Positions 43,274 to 51,312 of a DNA stretch of 64,000 bases are shown here, piece after piece. The DNA lies in assembly GCA_021788115.1 (NCBI GenBank), contig JAJYLA010000004.1, forward strand, positions 1 to 64,000. The letters run 5' to 3'. This DNA is from Actinomycetes bacterium. GTDB taxonomy: Bacteria > Actinomycetota > Acidimicrobiia > Acidimicrobiales > Palsa-688. Numbering within the stretch: the first letter of the stretch is position 1; each line of letters opens with the position of its first letter. Position numbers and translations under genes: made by a program. The notes below the pieces were generated by a model, which did no database searches, had not been told where the DNA came from, and saw only the letters and a program-made list of their open reading frames with translations.

Positions 43274-43810
43274 ATGCACGACGCGGTGCCGGCACGGTCG
43301 CTGGCAGACTCACCAGCGCAAACCGGGCCAGCGGGTCTCCGCAACGGTACTCGTACCGCCACCAGGGTGCTGATCGTCGGCGATGACCGCCTCGATCCCT
43401 GCGCCGCCTCGGGACTGCGGTGTTGGGAACCAGACATCGAGGTGTGCGGCGTCGCCGGCTCGGTCGAGGAGGCGCTCGGGACGATCGGCGAGCTCCGCCC
43501 CGACGTGGCCGTGGTGTACGCCGACCTCGAGACCTCGAGCCAGCCGCGGGGCTTTGCGGCGCTCACCACGCTGTCGCGGCGGATCCCGGTCCTGATCGTG
43601 GTGGAGCGCGTCGACCCGGACTGGCTCACCGACACCCTCGACGCGGGCGTCCATGGCTTCCTGCTCAGAGCCGCCTCGACGAAGGAGCTCGCCGACGCTG
43701 CCCAGGCCGTCGCGGACGGCGTGCTCGCGCTGGACCGCTCCGCATGGCAGGGCCTTGCGGGAGCCTGGCTCACCTGGCCCCGGGGCTGGGGCCGGTTCGC
43801 GGAGTCGTAG
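43274..43810 (+). CDS. Orphan NarL-like pseudo-receiver protein without DNA-binding domain
   Basis: The 178-residue protein aligns with NarL-type receiver domains (RVLIVGDDRLDPCAASGL, RPDVAVVYADLE, GVHGFLLRAASTKELADA). The position of the phosphoacceptor aspartate is Y82 and the conserved lysine is R132, so normal phosphorylation is unlikely, although D84 is close. The LuxR-type helix-turn-helix expected after residue 150 is absent; the chain ends in a Trp-rich tail (WLTWPRGWGRF). It may be a phosphorylation-independent adaptor or the degenerating front half of a regulator. No kinase is adjacent. Confidence 0.7.
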   Translation: MHDAVPARSLADSPAQTGPAGLRNGTRTATRVLIVGDDRLDPCAASGLRCWEPDIEVCGVAGSVEEALGTIGELRPDVAVVYADLETSSQPRGFAALTTLSRRIPVLIVVERVDPDWLTDTLDAGVHGFLLRAASTKELADAAQAVADGVLALDRSAWQGLAGAWLTWPRGWGRFAES

Positions 43811-43831
43811 TAGTAGGCATCGCTTCGCCGT

Positions 43832-44548
43832 TCAGCCGCCGGCCGGGGGTTGTTCCTGGGCCCGGGAGTGCGGGTCGCCGGGGCCGGCCAGGGTGCCGGG
43901 CGCGCGGGGGACGGCGCCGCCTGTCGCGGGCGGAAGGAACGTCGCCAGACCGCGGATCAGGACGTCGAGGCCCCATTCGAAGCGCTCGTCCGCCGTGGCG
44001 TCCGGCGACCTCGCCGGCGGGGCCGGCACGGGGCGAGGGTCCTCCTGCCCGGTGGACGTGGCAAGGAAGAAGCCGAAGAGGTAGCCGGCGTATACGGCGA
44101 ACCGGTCGGGAAGCCCCACGGCACGGGCGATGCGGAGCAGCGCCTCGAGGCGGGCGAGGGAGTGCGGTCCCGCCGGAACACGGCCGAACGTCAAGGCCGC
44201 CACGCCGGGGTGGCGCATGAGGACGCTGCGGCAGTCTCGCAGCCACTGGCGGCAGGCTGTCTCCCAGTCGCCGGTTCCCGCATCGGGGATGGTGGTCTCG
44301 CTGAACAGCCGGTCGACGACGAGGTCGACGAGCTCCTCCTTGCCCGACACCTGGTCGTAGAGCGAAGCGACGGCCACCCCCAGGCGGGAGGCGACCCGAC
44401 GCATCGTGAGCGCGCGGGCGCCGCCCTCCTCCAGGACCCCGAGGGCGGCGCCGACTACTGCTTCGCGTGTGAGCGGCGGGCGGTCCGGGCGCCGGAAGCT
44501 CCCGGCCTCCTGAGGCGGGAAGGGGTCCGTCCCCCGGTCCGCCGCCAT
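43832..44548 (-). CDS. TetR-family regulator (TetR_C-type)
   Basis: The 238-residue protein has an N-terminal helix-turn-helix (LTMRRVASRLGVAVASLYDQV, followed by GKEELVDLVVDRLF) and a ligand domain with WETACRQWLRDCRSVLMRHPG and VYAGYLFGFFLATS, typical of the TetR_C group. It lies 10 bases downstream of the SSS symporter gene on the same strand and so is likely part of that operon and may control it. The last about 35 residues are Pro/Gly-rich and not conserved. Confidence 0.9.
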   Translation of the reverse strand: MAADRGTDPFPPQEAGSFRRPDRPPLTREAVVGAALGVLEEGGARALTMRRVASRLGVAVASLYDQVSGKEELVDLVVDRLFSETTIPDAGTGDWETACRQWLRDCRSVLMRHPGVAALTFGRVPAGPHSLARLEALLRIARAVGLPDRFAVYAGYLFGFFLATSTGQEDPRPVPAPPARSPDATADERFEWGLDVLIRGLATFLPPATGGAVPRAPGTLAGPGDPHSRAQEQPPAGG

Positions 44549-44558
44549 GGTGCCGGTC

Positions 44559-46142
44559 TTACGGCGCGGCGGGCATCGTCACCGCCGGCGCCTCCACGGT
44601 GAAGTCCTCCGCTCTCGTCTCGTCGCTGCCGCGAGGCAGCTGCCTGAACACGAGCGTCAGCAGCGCCGACACCACGAGGTTCGCAACGAGTCCCACGATC
44701 CCCGTCCAGATCGTCACCTTGGTGTGGAACCCCCACTGGGAGAAGGCAAACGAGGCGTTGCCGAAGTGCTTGGTGGTCGTGCTGCTCGTGACGTAGAGCA
44801 TGTAGATCGACAGCCCCATCCCCGCGAGCCAGCCGCCGACCAGCGCCCATCTGTGGAACCAGCGGGTGTACAGGCCGAGAACCACGGCCGGCAGGATCTC
44901 CACGATGATGACGCCCCCGATGAGCTGGAACTGCAGGGAGAAGGACAGCTTGAGCCCGACGATGATGGCGAGGGCGCCGAGCTTCACGACGACGGAGACG
45001 ATCTTGCCTACCAGCGCTTCCTCGCTATGGCTGGCGTTCGGCCGGATGTAGGGCCGGTAGATGTCCCGGGTGAAGGTGTTGGCCGCCGCGATGGCCATGA
45101 TCGCCGCGGGCACCAGCGCGCCGATCGCAATCGCGGCGAAGGCGACGCCCGTGAACCAGCGCGGGAACTCGGTGTGCATCAGCCAGGGCACCACCGTGTT
45201 GGTGTCCGGGGCCTTGGCGGTGCCACCGATCGGCTTGATGTGGGCGGCGAGGGCCATGTAGCCGAGCAGGGCGAGGAACCCGAGCATCAGCGAGTAGGCG
45301 GGCAGCAGCGCCATGTTCTTCCTGACGGTGTTCCGGCTCTTCGCTGCGAGCACGCCGGTCACGGCATGGGGATAGAGGAACAGGGCGAGTGCGGAGCCCA
45401 GGGCGAGGGTCGAGTACCCCAGGTATTGAAAACCTTTGAGGGTGATCGCGCCCGTCTTCTTCTTGGCCAGGGCGGCGTTCGCGGCGTGGAAGATGTGGTC
45501 GTACCCGCCCAGCTTGTACGGGATGTAGATGACGGCCACGATCACCACGATGTAGATCAGCGCGTCTTTGATGAACGCGATCAGAGCCGGGGCGCGCAGG
45601 CCCGACGAGAAGGTGTAGGCGGCGAGCACCAGGAAGGCCACCCACAGAGGCCAGTCGCCGCCGATGCCCACCGACTCGACGATCGCCTTGATGCCGGCGA
45701 GTTGCAGCGCGATGTAGGGCATCGTCGCGACGACCCCGGTGAGGGCGACGAGGAAGCCGAGCACGGCCGAGCCGTGCCGGCCCCGCACGAAGTCGGCGGC
45801 GGTGGCGTACCCGTGCCGGTGGGCGACGGACCACAGGCGCGCAGCCGCGAACAGCACGATCGGATAGACGACGATCGTGTAGGGCACGGCGAAGAAGCCG
45901 ACGGCGCCGACCCCGAACATCAAGGCCGGGACGGCCACGAACGTGTAGGCGGTGTACAGGTCGCCGCCCACGAGGAACCACGTGACCCACGTGCCGAACC
46001 TGCGGCCGCCGAGACCCCACTCGTCCAGGCTGGCCAGGGTGGTCCCCCGCCTCCAGCGGGCGGCGGCGAAGCCGATGATGGTGATGAGGACGAAGAAGGC
46101 GGCGACGATGCCGAACTCGAGCCCGTCGAACTTCGGGGTCAT
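44559..46142 (-). CDS. Sodium:solute symporter (SSS), monocarboxylate/MctP-like
   Basis: The 527-residue transporter has about 13 helices and SSS features: WGLGGRRFGTWVTWFLVGGD (usual start of helix two), ATAADFVRGRHGS, ALQLAGIKAIVES, LYPHAVTGVLAAKS and GALVPAAIMAIAAANTFTRD near the sodium site. Pairing with a DUF3311 protein is typical of actinobacterial monocarboxylate and acetate-type symporters. Its ATG overlaps the TGA of the DUF3311 gene by one base (TGATG in the minus strand), showing coupling. Exact substrate not readable. Confidence 0.9.
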   Translation of the reverse strand: MTPKFDGLEFGIVAAFFVLITIIGFAAARWRRGTTLASLDEWGLGGRRFGTWVTWFLVGGDLYTAYTFVAVPALMFGVGAVGFFAVPYTIVVYPIVLFAAARLWSVAHRHGYATAADFVRGRHGSAVLGFLVALTGVVATMPYIALQLAGIKAIVESVGIGGDWPLWVAFLVLAAYTFSSGLRAPALIAFIKDALIYIVVIVAVIYIPYKLGGYDHIFHAANAALAKKKTGAITLKGFQYLGYSTLALGSALALFLYPHAVTGVLAAKSRNTVRKNMALLPAYSLMLGFLALLGYMALAAHIKPIGGTAKAPDTNTVVPWLMHTEFPRWFTGVAFAAIAIGALVPAAIMAIAAANTFTRDIYRPYIRPNASHSEEALVGKIVSVVVKLGALAIIVGLKLSFSLQFQLIGGVIIVEILPAVVLGLYTRWFHRWALVGGWLAGMGLSIYMLYVTSSTTTKHFGNASFAFSQWGFHTKVTIWTGIVGLVANLVVSALLTLVFRQLPRGSDETRAEDFTVEAPAVTMPAAP

Positions 46143-46444
46143 CACCGCTCCCTCGTGGCGAGGTACACCGCAAGGGTGCACGCGACGCTGACGGGGATCC
46201 AGGCCAGCTCGTACCAGTAGAAGAAGGGCATCCCGCCTATGGAGGGGCTGGTCCGGTTGTAGATCTCCGGTATCAGCGTCCCGAGCAGAGGAAGGAGCAG
46301 CAGCCAGGCGATCGGGTGCCTGCGCCGATGCTCACGAACTACCGGTGGTGCCCCTGGTACGGGCGGGCTGGACGCATCCCCATGAAGGCTCACGGTGATC
46401 CCCCCTTTGGGCGTAGTCGCGGTGTTGGGATCATATACGGACAT
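46142..46444 (-). CDS. DUF3311 small membrane protein, symporter partner
   Basis: The 100-residue protein has two helices: AWLLLLPLLGTLIPEIYNRT and FFYWYELAWIPVSVACTLAV, the usual DUF3311 pattern with P-x-x-Y/W-x-E-x-A between them. These proteins are almost always encoded next to SSS symporters and probably act as accessory subunits. The first about 40 residues are a polar, Pro-rich cytoplasmic tail. Confidence 0.85.
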   Translation of the reverse strand: MSVYDPNTATTPKGGITVSLHGDASSPPVPGAPPVVREHRRRHPIAWLLLLPLLGTLIPEIYNRTSPSIGGMPFFYWYELAWIPVSVACTLAVYLATRER

Positions 46445-46499
46445 CCCGTGCGACGACGGACCTACCCGCCGGCGCAGGATGGGGCCGCCCCGGCGGTGG

Positions 46500-47342
46500 T
46501 CACCCGCCGGTCGTCGAGAAATGCTGGTAGTCGGGGGTGGGGGTCCAGCGGCCGCCCCAGTACCAGCCCGACGATGCGAAGGCCCGGACGAGCTCGCCGG
46601 CGGCCACCGCCATGCCCGGCCGGACGTCGTTGCGGTCGAGGTACGCGCTGCCGGCAGGGGGGATGATGGTGCTCCCGTCGACGTACGGGTTCTGGACGTC
46701 GTTGACGTCGATGGCTTCTCCGTAGGCGTGCACCGACCACTGCGGCGCCCCCGGGGCGACGGCATAGCGGCAGTTGAACCCCGAGGTGTCGTCGGCGGCC
46801 GCGGCGGCGTTGTCGTCGCCGCGGTAGGCGTCCTCGGGCACCATTTCGGCGAGGGGGAACCTCGAGTCGTACAGGGTTCGGAAAATGGTGACCACCGCGT
46901 GCGTCACGGTCGCGTTGACCACGATCGAGCCCGTGTGCGGGCGGGAGTCGAAGCCCCAGTAGCTCAGGTGCAGCATCCGGAGTTGAGACGGCGCGACCGG
47001 GCAGCCGGGGCGCCACGTGTAGGGCACATCGGCCGCGGTGACGGGCGCTGCCACCGCGGAGAAGGGCGCCACGCCGGGGGCTGTCGTTGCGGGCCCGGGC
47101 GCGCGGGTGGTCGTCGCGACCTCGCCGGTCGAGGTGGTGGTGGTCCCGGACGTCGCCGGCGTGGGTTGCGTCGAGGCGGGCGCGGGCTGCGTCGAGGGGA
47201 CCACGGAAAGGCTCTTATCCTTGGCGTCGCCGGCCGTGCAGGCGTTCAGGACGAGCGCGACCGCGAGGAGGGAGGCGGGAATCGCCGACCTGTTACGTGA
47301 ACGGAGGCGAGAGCGTGGAGACGGCGAGTGACCCTGCGACAT
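46500..47342 (-). CDS. M15-like (VanY/D-Ala-D-Ala carboxypeptidase-type) lipoprotein
   Basis: The 280-residue product has a lipoprotein signal (LLAVALVLNAC) after an Arg-rich head, a Thr/Pro-rich linker of about 60 residues, and a C-terminal M15C-type peptidase domain with zinc-site motifs SVHAYGEAIDVN (His and Asp) and GWYWGGRWTPTPDYQHFS (final His). It probably trims cell-wall peptides outside the membrane. The ATG at 47342 has no ribosome-binding site and lies 15 bases inside the divergent L,D-transpeptidase gene; a start further in is possible. Confidence 0.82.
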   Translation of the reverse strand: MSQGHSPSPRSRLRSRNRSAIPASLLAVALVLNACTAGDAKDKSLSVVPSTQPAPASTQPTPATSGTTTTSTGEVATTTRAPGPATTAPGVAPFSAVAAPVTAADVPYTWRPGCPVAPSQLRMLHLSYWGFDSRPHTGSIVVNATVTHAVVTIFRTLYDSRFPLAEMVPEDAYRGDDNAAAAADDTSGFNCRYAVAPGAPQWSVHAYGEAIDVNDVQNPYVDGSTIIPPAGSAYLDRNDVRPGMAVAAGELVRAFASSGWYWGGRWTPTPDYQHFSTTGG

Positions 47343-48302
47343 GACGGACCGACCTACGACCGTAGGCGACAGCTCCGGGGGTTCGCCGTTCTCCCAGCGA
47401 TGTTCTTCGTGCTGGGCGCGCTGGCGTCGTGCGGTCCGTCGGCGGTCCGCCACGGGGCCGCCCCCACCGTCTCGCTGCCCGCGACGACACCGGCACCGCC
47501 GCCCCCGACCGAGGCCCCGGCGTCCACCGCCACGTCCGTGACCGCCACGACCACGACGACCTCGACGGCTGCTCGAGGCGCGGTCCTCCCGGCGGCCCCG
47601 GCTACGAGCGGGACGTCCGCGCCCCGCCCGACCACCTCGACCACCGGCGTCGCAGCGACGCCGACGACGGTCGCCTGCGCGGCCTCGCTGGCCGCCGGCC
47701 TGGCTTCCACGGGGTCGGCGCGGCAGGTGATCACCGTGGAGTCTCCCGCGGCGGACACGACGGTCGCCACCGTGGAGCTGTGGCAGCGCAGCGGGCGGTG
47801 CTGGACCCCGGCCGGCGGCCCCTGGAGCGGCTACATCGGATACGGCGGTTTCTCCGGCCACAAGCGCGAAGGAGACGGGACGACGCCGGTGGGGATCTAC
47901 GGGATCGGGCCGGTGATGTACGGCAACGCTCCCGACCCGGGGGTTCGCTACGCCTACCACGACCTCGTGTGCGGCGACTGGTGGGATGAGGATCCGCGCT
48001 CGGCCGAGTACAACACCTTCCAGCACTGGCAGTGCGGCCAGACGCCACCGTTCGGCGGGGGCAGCGAGGCGCTGTGGACGGAGACGGCAGCGTACCCGAG
48101 CTTCGCTGTCGTCGACTACAACACCGATCCCGTCGTCGCGGGCGCCGGCTCCGCCATCTTCGTGCACGCCTCGACGGGCGGTCCGACCGCGGGATGCGTG
48201 AGTGTCCCCCTGCAGGATCTCGATCGGCTGCTCCGGTGGCTCGATCCCGGGGACTCGCCGGCGATCGTGATGGGTCCTGCCGGCGAGATCACCCGCTTCT
48301 GA
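47328..48302 (+). CDS. L,D-transpeptidase (YkuD)-like lipoprotein
   Basis: The 324-residue protein has a lipoprotein signal (MFFVLGALASC), a long Thr/Pro/Ala-rich wall-spanning linker (to about residue 110) and a YkuD-like domain: GYGGFSGHKREGDGTTPVGIY, and the catalytic His/Cys motif IFVHASTGGPTAGCVSVPLQ. It makes 3-3 cross-links in peptidoglycan or is a related transferase. The intervening region (QHWQCGQTPPFGGG) is longer than in minimal YkuD proteins. GGAG lies 9 nt before GTG 47328. It is divergent from the M15 lipoprotein, with overlapping 5' ends. Confidence 0.85.
   Translation: MTLRHDGPTYDRRRQLRGFAVLPAMFFVLGALASCGPSAVRHGAAPTVSLPATTPAPPPPTEAPASTATSVTATTTTTSTAARGAVLPAAPATSGTSAPRPTTSTTGVAATPTTVACAASLAAGLASTGSARQVITVESPAADTTVATVELWQRSGRCWTPAGGPWSGYIGYGGFSGHKREGDGTTPVGIYGIGPVMYGNAPDPGVRYAYHDLVCGDWWDEDPRSAEYNTFQHWQCGQTPPFGGGSEALWTETAAYPSFAVVDYNTDPVVAGAGSAIFVHASTGGPTAGCVSVPLQDLDRLLRWLDPGDSPAIVMGPAGEITRF
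47353..47366. promoter_or_regulatory. Palindrome CCTACGACCGTAGG at the divergent start region
   Basis: Two perfect 6-bp arms with a two-base centre lie 11 nt upstream of the M15 gene and inside codons 9-13 of the L,D-transpeptidase gene, a good position for an operator that controls the M15 gene. Confidence 0.4.
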
Positions 48303-48405
48303 GCAAGGGCGACGTCCTCCCTGTCTGCGCCAGGCGTGCTCGACGGCCCGATCTGATCGGAGGGGCTGCCCTCTTCGCCGATGGGGAGGCCGCGGCGCCC
48401 GCAGG

Positions 48406-48411
48406 TAGGCT
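48406..48411 (+). promoter_or_regulatory. -10 element of the que operon (leaderless)
   Basis: TAGGCT is followed by CGCGCAC and the GTG of queF at 48419. A transcript starting here has no 5' leader and so no room for a preQ1 riboswitch. Confidence 0.55.
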
Positions 48412-48418
48412 CGCGCAC

Positions 48419-48853
48419 GTGGCGAAGCGTTCCCAGGCCTCAACGGTGGGCGCCGCAGGCGGCCTGTCGGTCCTCGGCCACGACGTGCCGGGGCCGGTGG
48501 ATCACGTCGAGTGCTTCCCGGCTCCGGAACACTGCGTGCGGGTGCGGTTCGTCAGCGACGAGGTGACCTCGATGTGCCCGGTGACCGGCCAGCCGGACGT
48601 CTCGACGGTCGTCATCGACTACCGGCCGGCCGAGCGCTGCGTGGAGTCGAAGTCGCTCAAGCACTTCCTGTGGTCTTTTCGAGATCGGGGCATCTTCGCC
48701 GAGGCGCTGGCCGGCGAGATCGCGGCCGAGGTCATGCGGGCCACGGAGTCTGACGGGGTGAGGGTCGTGGTGACCCAGCACGTCCGGGGAGGGATCGTCA
48801 CCGAGGCGTGGGCGGAGCTCGGAACGCCGCCGCCCGCGAGGGGGGTGACGTGA
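48419..48853 (+). CDS. queF: NADPH-dependent 7-cyano-7-deazaguanine reductase
   Basis: The 144-residue type-I QueF reduces preQ0 to preQ1. It has the thioimide-forming cysteine C53 in TSMCPVTGQPD, the NADPH motif CVESKSLKHFLWSFRDRG, and the substrate glutamate in that same motif. The N-terminus has about 15 extra residues. It opens a four-gene que operon from a leaderless promoter; queC starts two bases after its stop. Its presence shows the pathway goes to preQ1 and tRNA queuosine and not only to archaeosine-like or DNA 7-deazaguanines. Confidence 0.95.
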   Translation: MAKRSQASTVGAAGGLSVLGHDVPGPVDHVECFPAPEHCVRVRFVSDEVTSMCPVTGQPDVSTVVIDYRPAERCVESKSLKHFLWSFRDRGIFAEALAGEIAAEVMRATESDGVRVVVTQHVRGGIVTEAWAELGTPPPARGVT

Positions 48854-48854
48854 C

Positions 48855-49541
48855 GTGCCCCGTTGCGTCGCTGCGTTCTCGGGTGGGCTCGACAGCACGG
48901 TGCTCGCCTACCACTTGCGCGCCGAAGGGTGGGACCTCGTGCTGCTTTCCGTCGACTACGGGCAGCGCCACCGCCGGGAGATCGACGCGGCCGCGGCGCT
49001 GGCGGTGGAGCTGGCCTCGCCGCATCACGTCGTGCACGTCGAGGGCCTCGGGAAGCTGCTCACCGGCTCGGCCCTGACCGACGAGAGGGTGCGCGTCCCG
49101 CACGGTCACTACACGAGCCGGTCGATGCGGGTGACAGTCGTCCCCAACCGCAACGCCATCCTGCTCTCCCTGGCGGCGGCGGTGGCGATCGCACAGTCGG
49201 CACAGGCGATCGCGTCCGCAGTGCACGCGGGCGATCATGCGATCTATCCGGACTGTCGCCCCGAGTTCATCGCGGCGTACGAGCAGGCCGTCCGAATCGG
49301 CAACCAGGGCCTCGGCGGCGACGATTTCCGGGTGCTCAGCCCGTTCCTGGGCGTCGCCAAGTCGGGGATCGTCCGGGCCGGGCATGCCCTCGGCGTCCCG
49401 TTCGCCCGCACGTGGTCCTGCTACGAAGGCGGCGAGCACCACTGCGGCCGCTGCGGGACCTGCGTGGAGCGCAAGGAGGCCTTCGCCGAAGCCGGGGTCG
49501 CCGATCCGACCGTGTACGAGGACATTCGCCCGTGTTCGTGA
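48855..49541 (+). CDS. queC: 7-cyano-7-deazaguanine (preQ0) synthase
   Basis: The 228-residue ATP-dependent enzyme turns 7-carboxy-7-deazaguanine into preQ0. It shows the PP-loop AFSGGLDSTVLAYHL, DYGQRHRREI, VPNRNAILLSLAAAVA, and the C-terminal zinc-binding cysteines SCYEGGEHHCGRCGTCVERK. Length is normal. GTG 48855 follows queF by two bases, and its stop lies inside queD. Confidence 0.95.
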   Translation: MPRCVAAFSGGLDSTVLAYHLRAEGWDLVLLSVDYGQRHRREIDAAAALAVELASPHHVVHVEGLGKLLTGSALTDERVRVPHGHYTSRSMRVTVVPNRNAILLSLAAAVAIAQSAQAIASAVHAGDHAIYPDCRPEFIAAYEQAVRIGNQGLGGDDFRVLSPFLGVAKSGIVRAGHALGVPFARTWSCYEGGEHHCGRCGTCVERKEAFAEAGVADPTVYEDIRPCS

Positions 49542-49915
49542 TCGGCAAGCGGCTCGCCTTTTCCGCCTCGCACATCATCACCGGCGTCCCCGCGGGCCAC
49601 CCCTGCGCCCGGCTCCACGGGCACAACTACGAGGTCGAGCTCGTCGCCGCCGCCGGTGGGCTCGACGAGGCCGGATTCGTGCACGACTACCACGAGTTCG
49701 ACGTCGTGTTCGACTACGTCCGCCGGACCCTCGACCATCGCCATCTGAACGACGTCCTGCCCGGCCCGGCCTCCGCTGAGGCCCTCGCCGCCTGGCTCTA
49801 CGAGCGCTCCAAGGAGCTCCTGCCCCCGGAGGTCGCGGCCTGCCTGTGGGCCGTGCGCGTGAGCGAGACCCCGCGGACGTGGGCCGAGTACCGGCCCGGC
49901 ACGACGCAGCGGTGA
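49532..49915 (+). CDS. queD: 6-carboxy-5,6,7,8-tetrahydropterin synthase
   Basis: The 127-residue QueD makes 6-carboxytetrahydropterin from dihydroneopterin triphosphate. Zinc ligands are the histidines in FSASHI and LHGHNYEVEL; the catalytic cysteine lies in HPCARLHGH. The later DHRHLND and SAEALAAWLYERSK with SETPRTWAEY complete the active site. GTG 49532 lies 10 bases inside queC. Confidence 0.95.
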   Translation: MFVIGKRLAFSASHIITGVPAGHPCARLHGHNYEVELVAAAGGLDEAGFVHDYHEFDVVFDYVRRTLDHRHLNDVLPGPASAEALAAWLYERSKELLPPEVAACLWAVRVSETPRTWAEYRPGTTQR

Positions 49916-50604
49916 CGGCGCAGCTTCTCGTCTCGGAGATCTTCGGACCCACCTTTCAGGGGGAGGGACCGACGGCCGGCCGGCGGGCGGGGTTCGTCCG
50001 TCTGGCACGGTGCAACCTCGACTGCGCCTGGTGCGACACCGCCTATACCTGGGATTGGAAGAGGTACGACCGGGCCGGCGAAGTCTCGTGGGTCTCTGCG
50101 GGCGAGGTGCTCCGCCGGCTGGACGAGATGGGCGTCGAGAGGATCGTGATCACCGGCGGGGAGCCGCTGCTGCAGCAAGCGGCGCTCGAGCCGCTGCTCC
50201 GCCTGATCGCCGCTCGCCGCTGGGCCACTGAGGTCGAGACCAACGGCACCGTCGTTCCCTCCGCCGTCACCGCCGGTCTCGTCGACCGTTTCAACGTGTC
50301 GCCCAAGCTCGCCAGCAGCGAGGTCGGCGCCCAGCGGCGGCTGAACCCCGTAGCGCTGCAGGCCCTCTGCGGCACCGGGAAGGCGGTCTTCAAGTTCGTG
50401 GCGACGAACGCCGCGGATCTCGACGAGATCGCCGGCCTCGTCGAGGAGTTCCACCTGACCCCCGTGTGGGTCATGCCCGAGGGCACGACGACCGACGCCC
50501 TGCTCAGGGACATGCGCGCCCTCGCCGGATCCGTGCTCGACCGAGGCTGGAACCTCACATCCCGGCTCCAGATCCTGCTGTGGGGCGACGAGCGCGCTCG
50601 GTGA
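49912..50604 (+). CDS. queE: 7-carboxy-7-deazaguanine synthase (radical SAM)
   Basis: The 230-residue radical-SAM enzyme contracts 6-carboxytetrahydropterin to 7-carboxy-7-deazaguanine. It has the cluster motif C34-x3-C38-x2-C41 (RCNLDCAWCDTAYTWD), FGPTFQGEGPTAG, ITGGEPLLQ and VETNGTVVP. GTGA overlaps join it to queD. The first enzyme of the pathway (GTP cyclohydrolase) and the tRNA-inserting enzymes are not in the window. Confidence 0.95.
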   Translation: MTAQLLVSEIFGPTFQGEGPTAGRRAGFVRLARCNLDCAWCDTAYTWDWKRYDRAGEVSWVSAGEVLRRLDEMGVERIVITGGEPLLQQAALEPLLRLIAARRWATEVETNGTVVPSAVTAGLVDRFNVSPKLASSEVGAQRRLNPVALQALCGTGKAVFKFVATNAADLDEIAGLVEEFHLTPVWVMPEGTTTDALLRDMRALAGSVLDRGWNLTSRLQILLWGDERAR

Positions 50605-50646
50605 CCCGGCCGAGCCGGGCGGCTGCACCCTCTAGGCGTCACGCCT
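50605..50646. terminator. Two stem-loops between queE and the convergent XRE-cupin gene
   Basis: CCCGGC-CGA-GCCGGG (50605-50619) directly follows the queE stop, and AGGCG-TCA-CGCCT (50634-50646) spans the stop codon of the regulator gene. Together they fill the gap and may terminate both genes. Confidence 0.5.
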
Positions 50647-51223
50647 CGAGGCCTTCGACCGTCGCCTCCGCGTAGTACTGCTGGACCTGGGGGATGGTGG
50701 TGACGAGGTGGACCACGGCGTGGCTTTCCGCGTGCAGGAGGTACGGGACGTCTGCCGGGAACCGGATGAAGTCGCCGGCGTCGAGTGCCCGGGGGTCGTT
50801 CGCCGGTCCGGCGACGACGCTGCCCGAGATGACGTAGGCGTGCAGCAGGGTGCCGGGGGGCAGGGGCGGATCGGGTTTGCGGTGGCTGCGGGCGAGCTCG
50901 AGAACGGCGGTGGTCACCTGTCCCGACCCGTAGATCTGGTCGAGGCTGCGGTGCCGCCCGGCCGGTGCCTGGTCCCATCGGGCGTTGGCATGCCGCTGGA
51001 CCAGCACGGGGCTGCCCCATTCGGCGACGAGCCAGTTGACGCCGACGCCGAGGGCGCGGGCGATGGCCAGAAGCGTCTGGACGGTGGGGTTGCCCGTGCC
51101 GTTCTCCACGTTGGCGAGGGTCTGCTTGGCGACTCCGGCGTCCTTGGCGACCTGGCCGAGGCTGAGACGGCGTTCCTGGCGGATGCGCCGGGCGTTGCGG
51201 CCCACGGTCGTCAAGTCCTCCAT
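50639..51223 (-). CDS. XRE-family regulator with C-terminal cupin domain
   Basis: The 194-residue protein has an N-terminal XRE helix-turn-helix (ARRIRQERRLSLGQVAKDAG, KQTLANVENGTGNPTVQTLL) and a C-terminal cupin ligand domain (GTLLHAYVISGSVVAGPAN, DAGDFIRFPADVPYLLHAES). ATG 51223 is chosen because TACAAT ends exactly seven bases ahead; an upstream ATG (51232) lies within that -10. The group often controls adjacent catabolic genes; here the divergent thiolase and CoA ligase are candidates. Confidence 0.9.
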   Translation of the reverse strand: MEDLTTVGRNARRIRQERRLSLGQVAKDAGVAKQTLANVENGTGNPTVQTLLAIARALGVGVNWLVAEWGSPVLVQRHANARWDQAPAGRHRSLDQIYGSGQVTTAVLELARSHRKPDPPLPPGTLLHAYVISGSVVAGPANDPRALDAGDFIRFPADVPYLLHAESHAVVHLVTTIPQVQQYYAEATVEGLEA

Positions 51224-51230
51224 GCCGTCC

Positions 51231-51236
51231 ATTGTA
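51231..51236 (-). promoter_or_regulatory. -10 element of the XRE-cupin gene (leaderless)
   Basis: On the minus strand TACAAT is followed by seven bases and ATG 51223, predicting a leaderless transcript and deciding the start. Confidence 0.55.
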
Positions 51237-51312
51237 TTAGGCGATCGTCCACCTTGACGGGTGGGAGGCCGGATGGGAGAATGGCCTCTCACGTCGATCC
51301 CTGGGGGTTGCG

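Noticed and set aside
48303-48418. preQ1 riboswitch ahead of queF
   Set aside because: The -10 TAGGCT lies seven bases before the start codon, leaving no leader, and no H-type pseudoknot with an A-rich tail was found.
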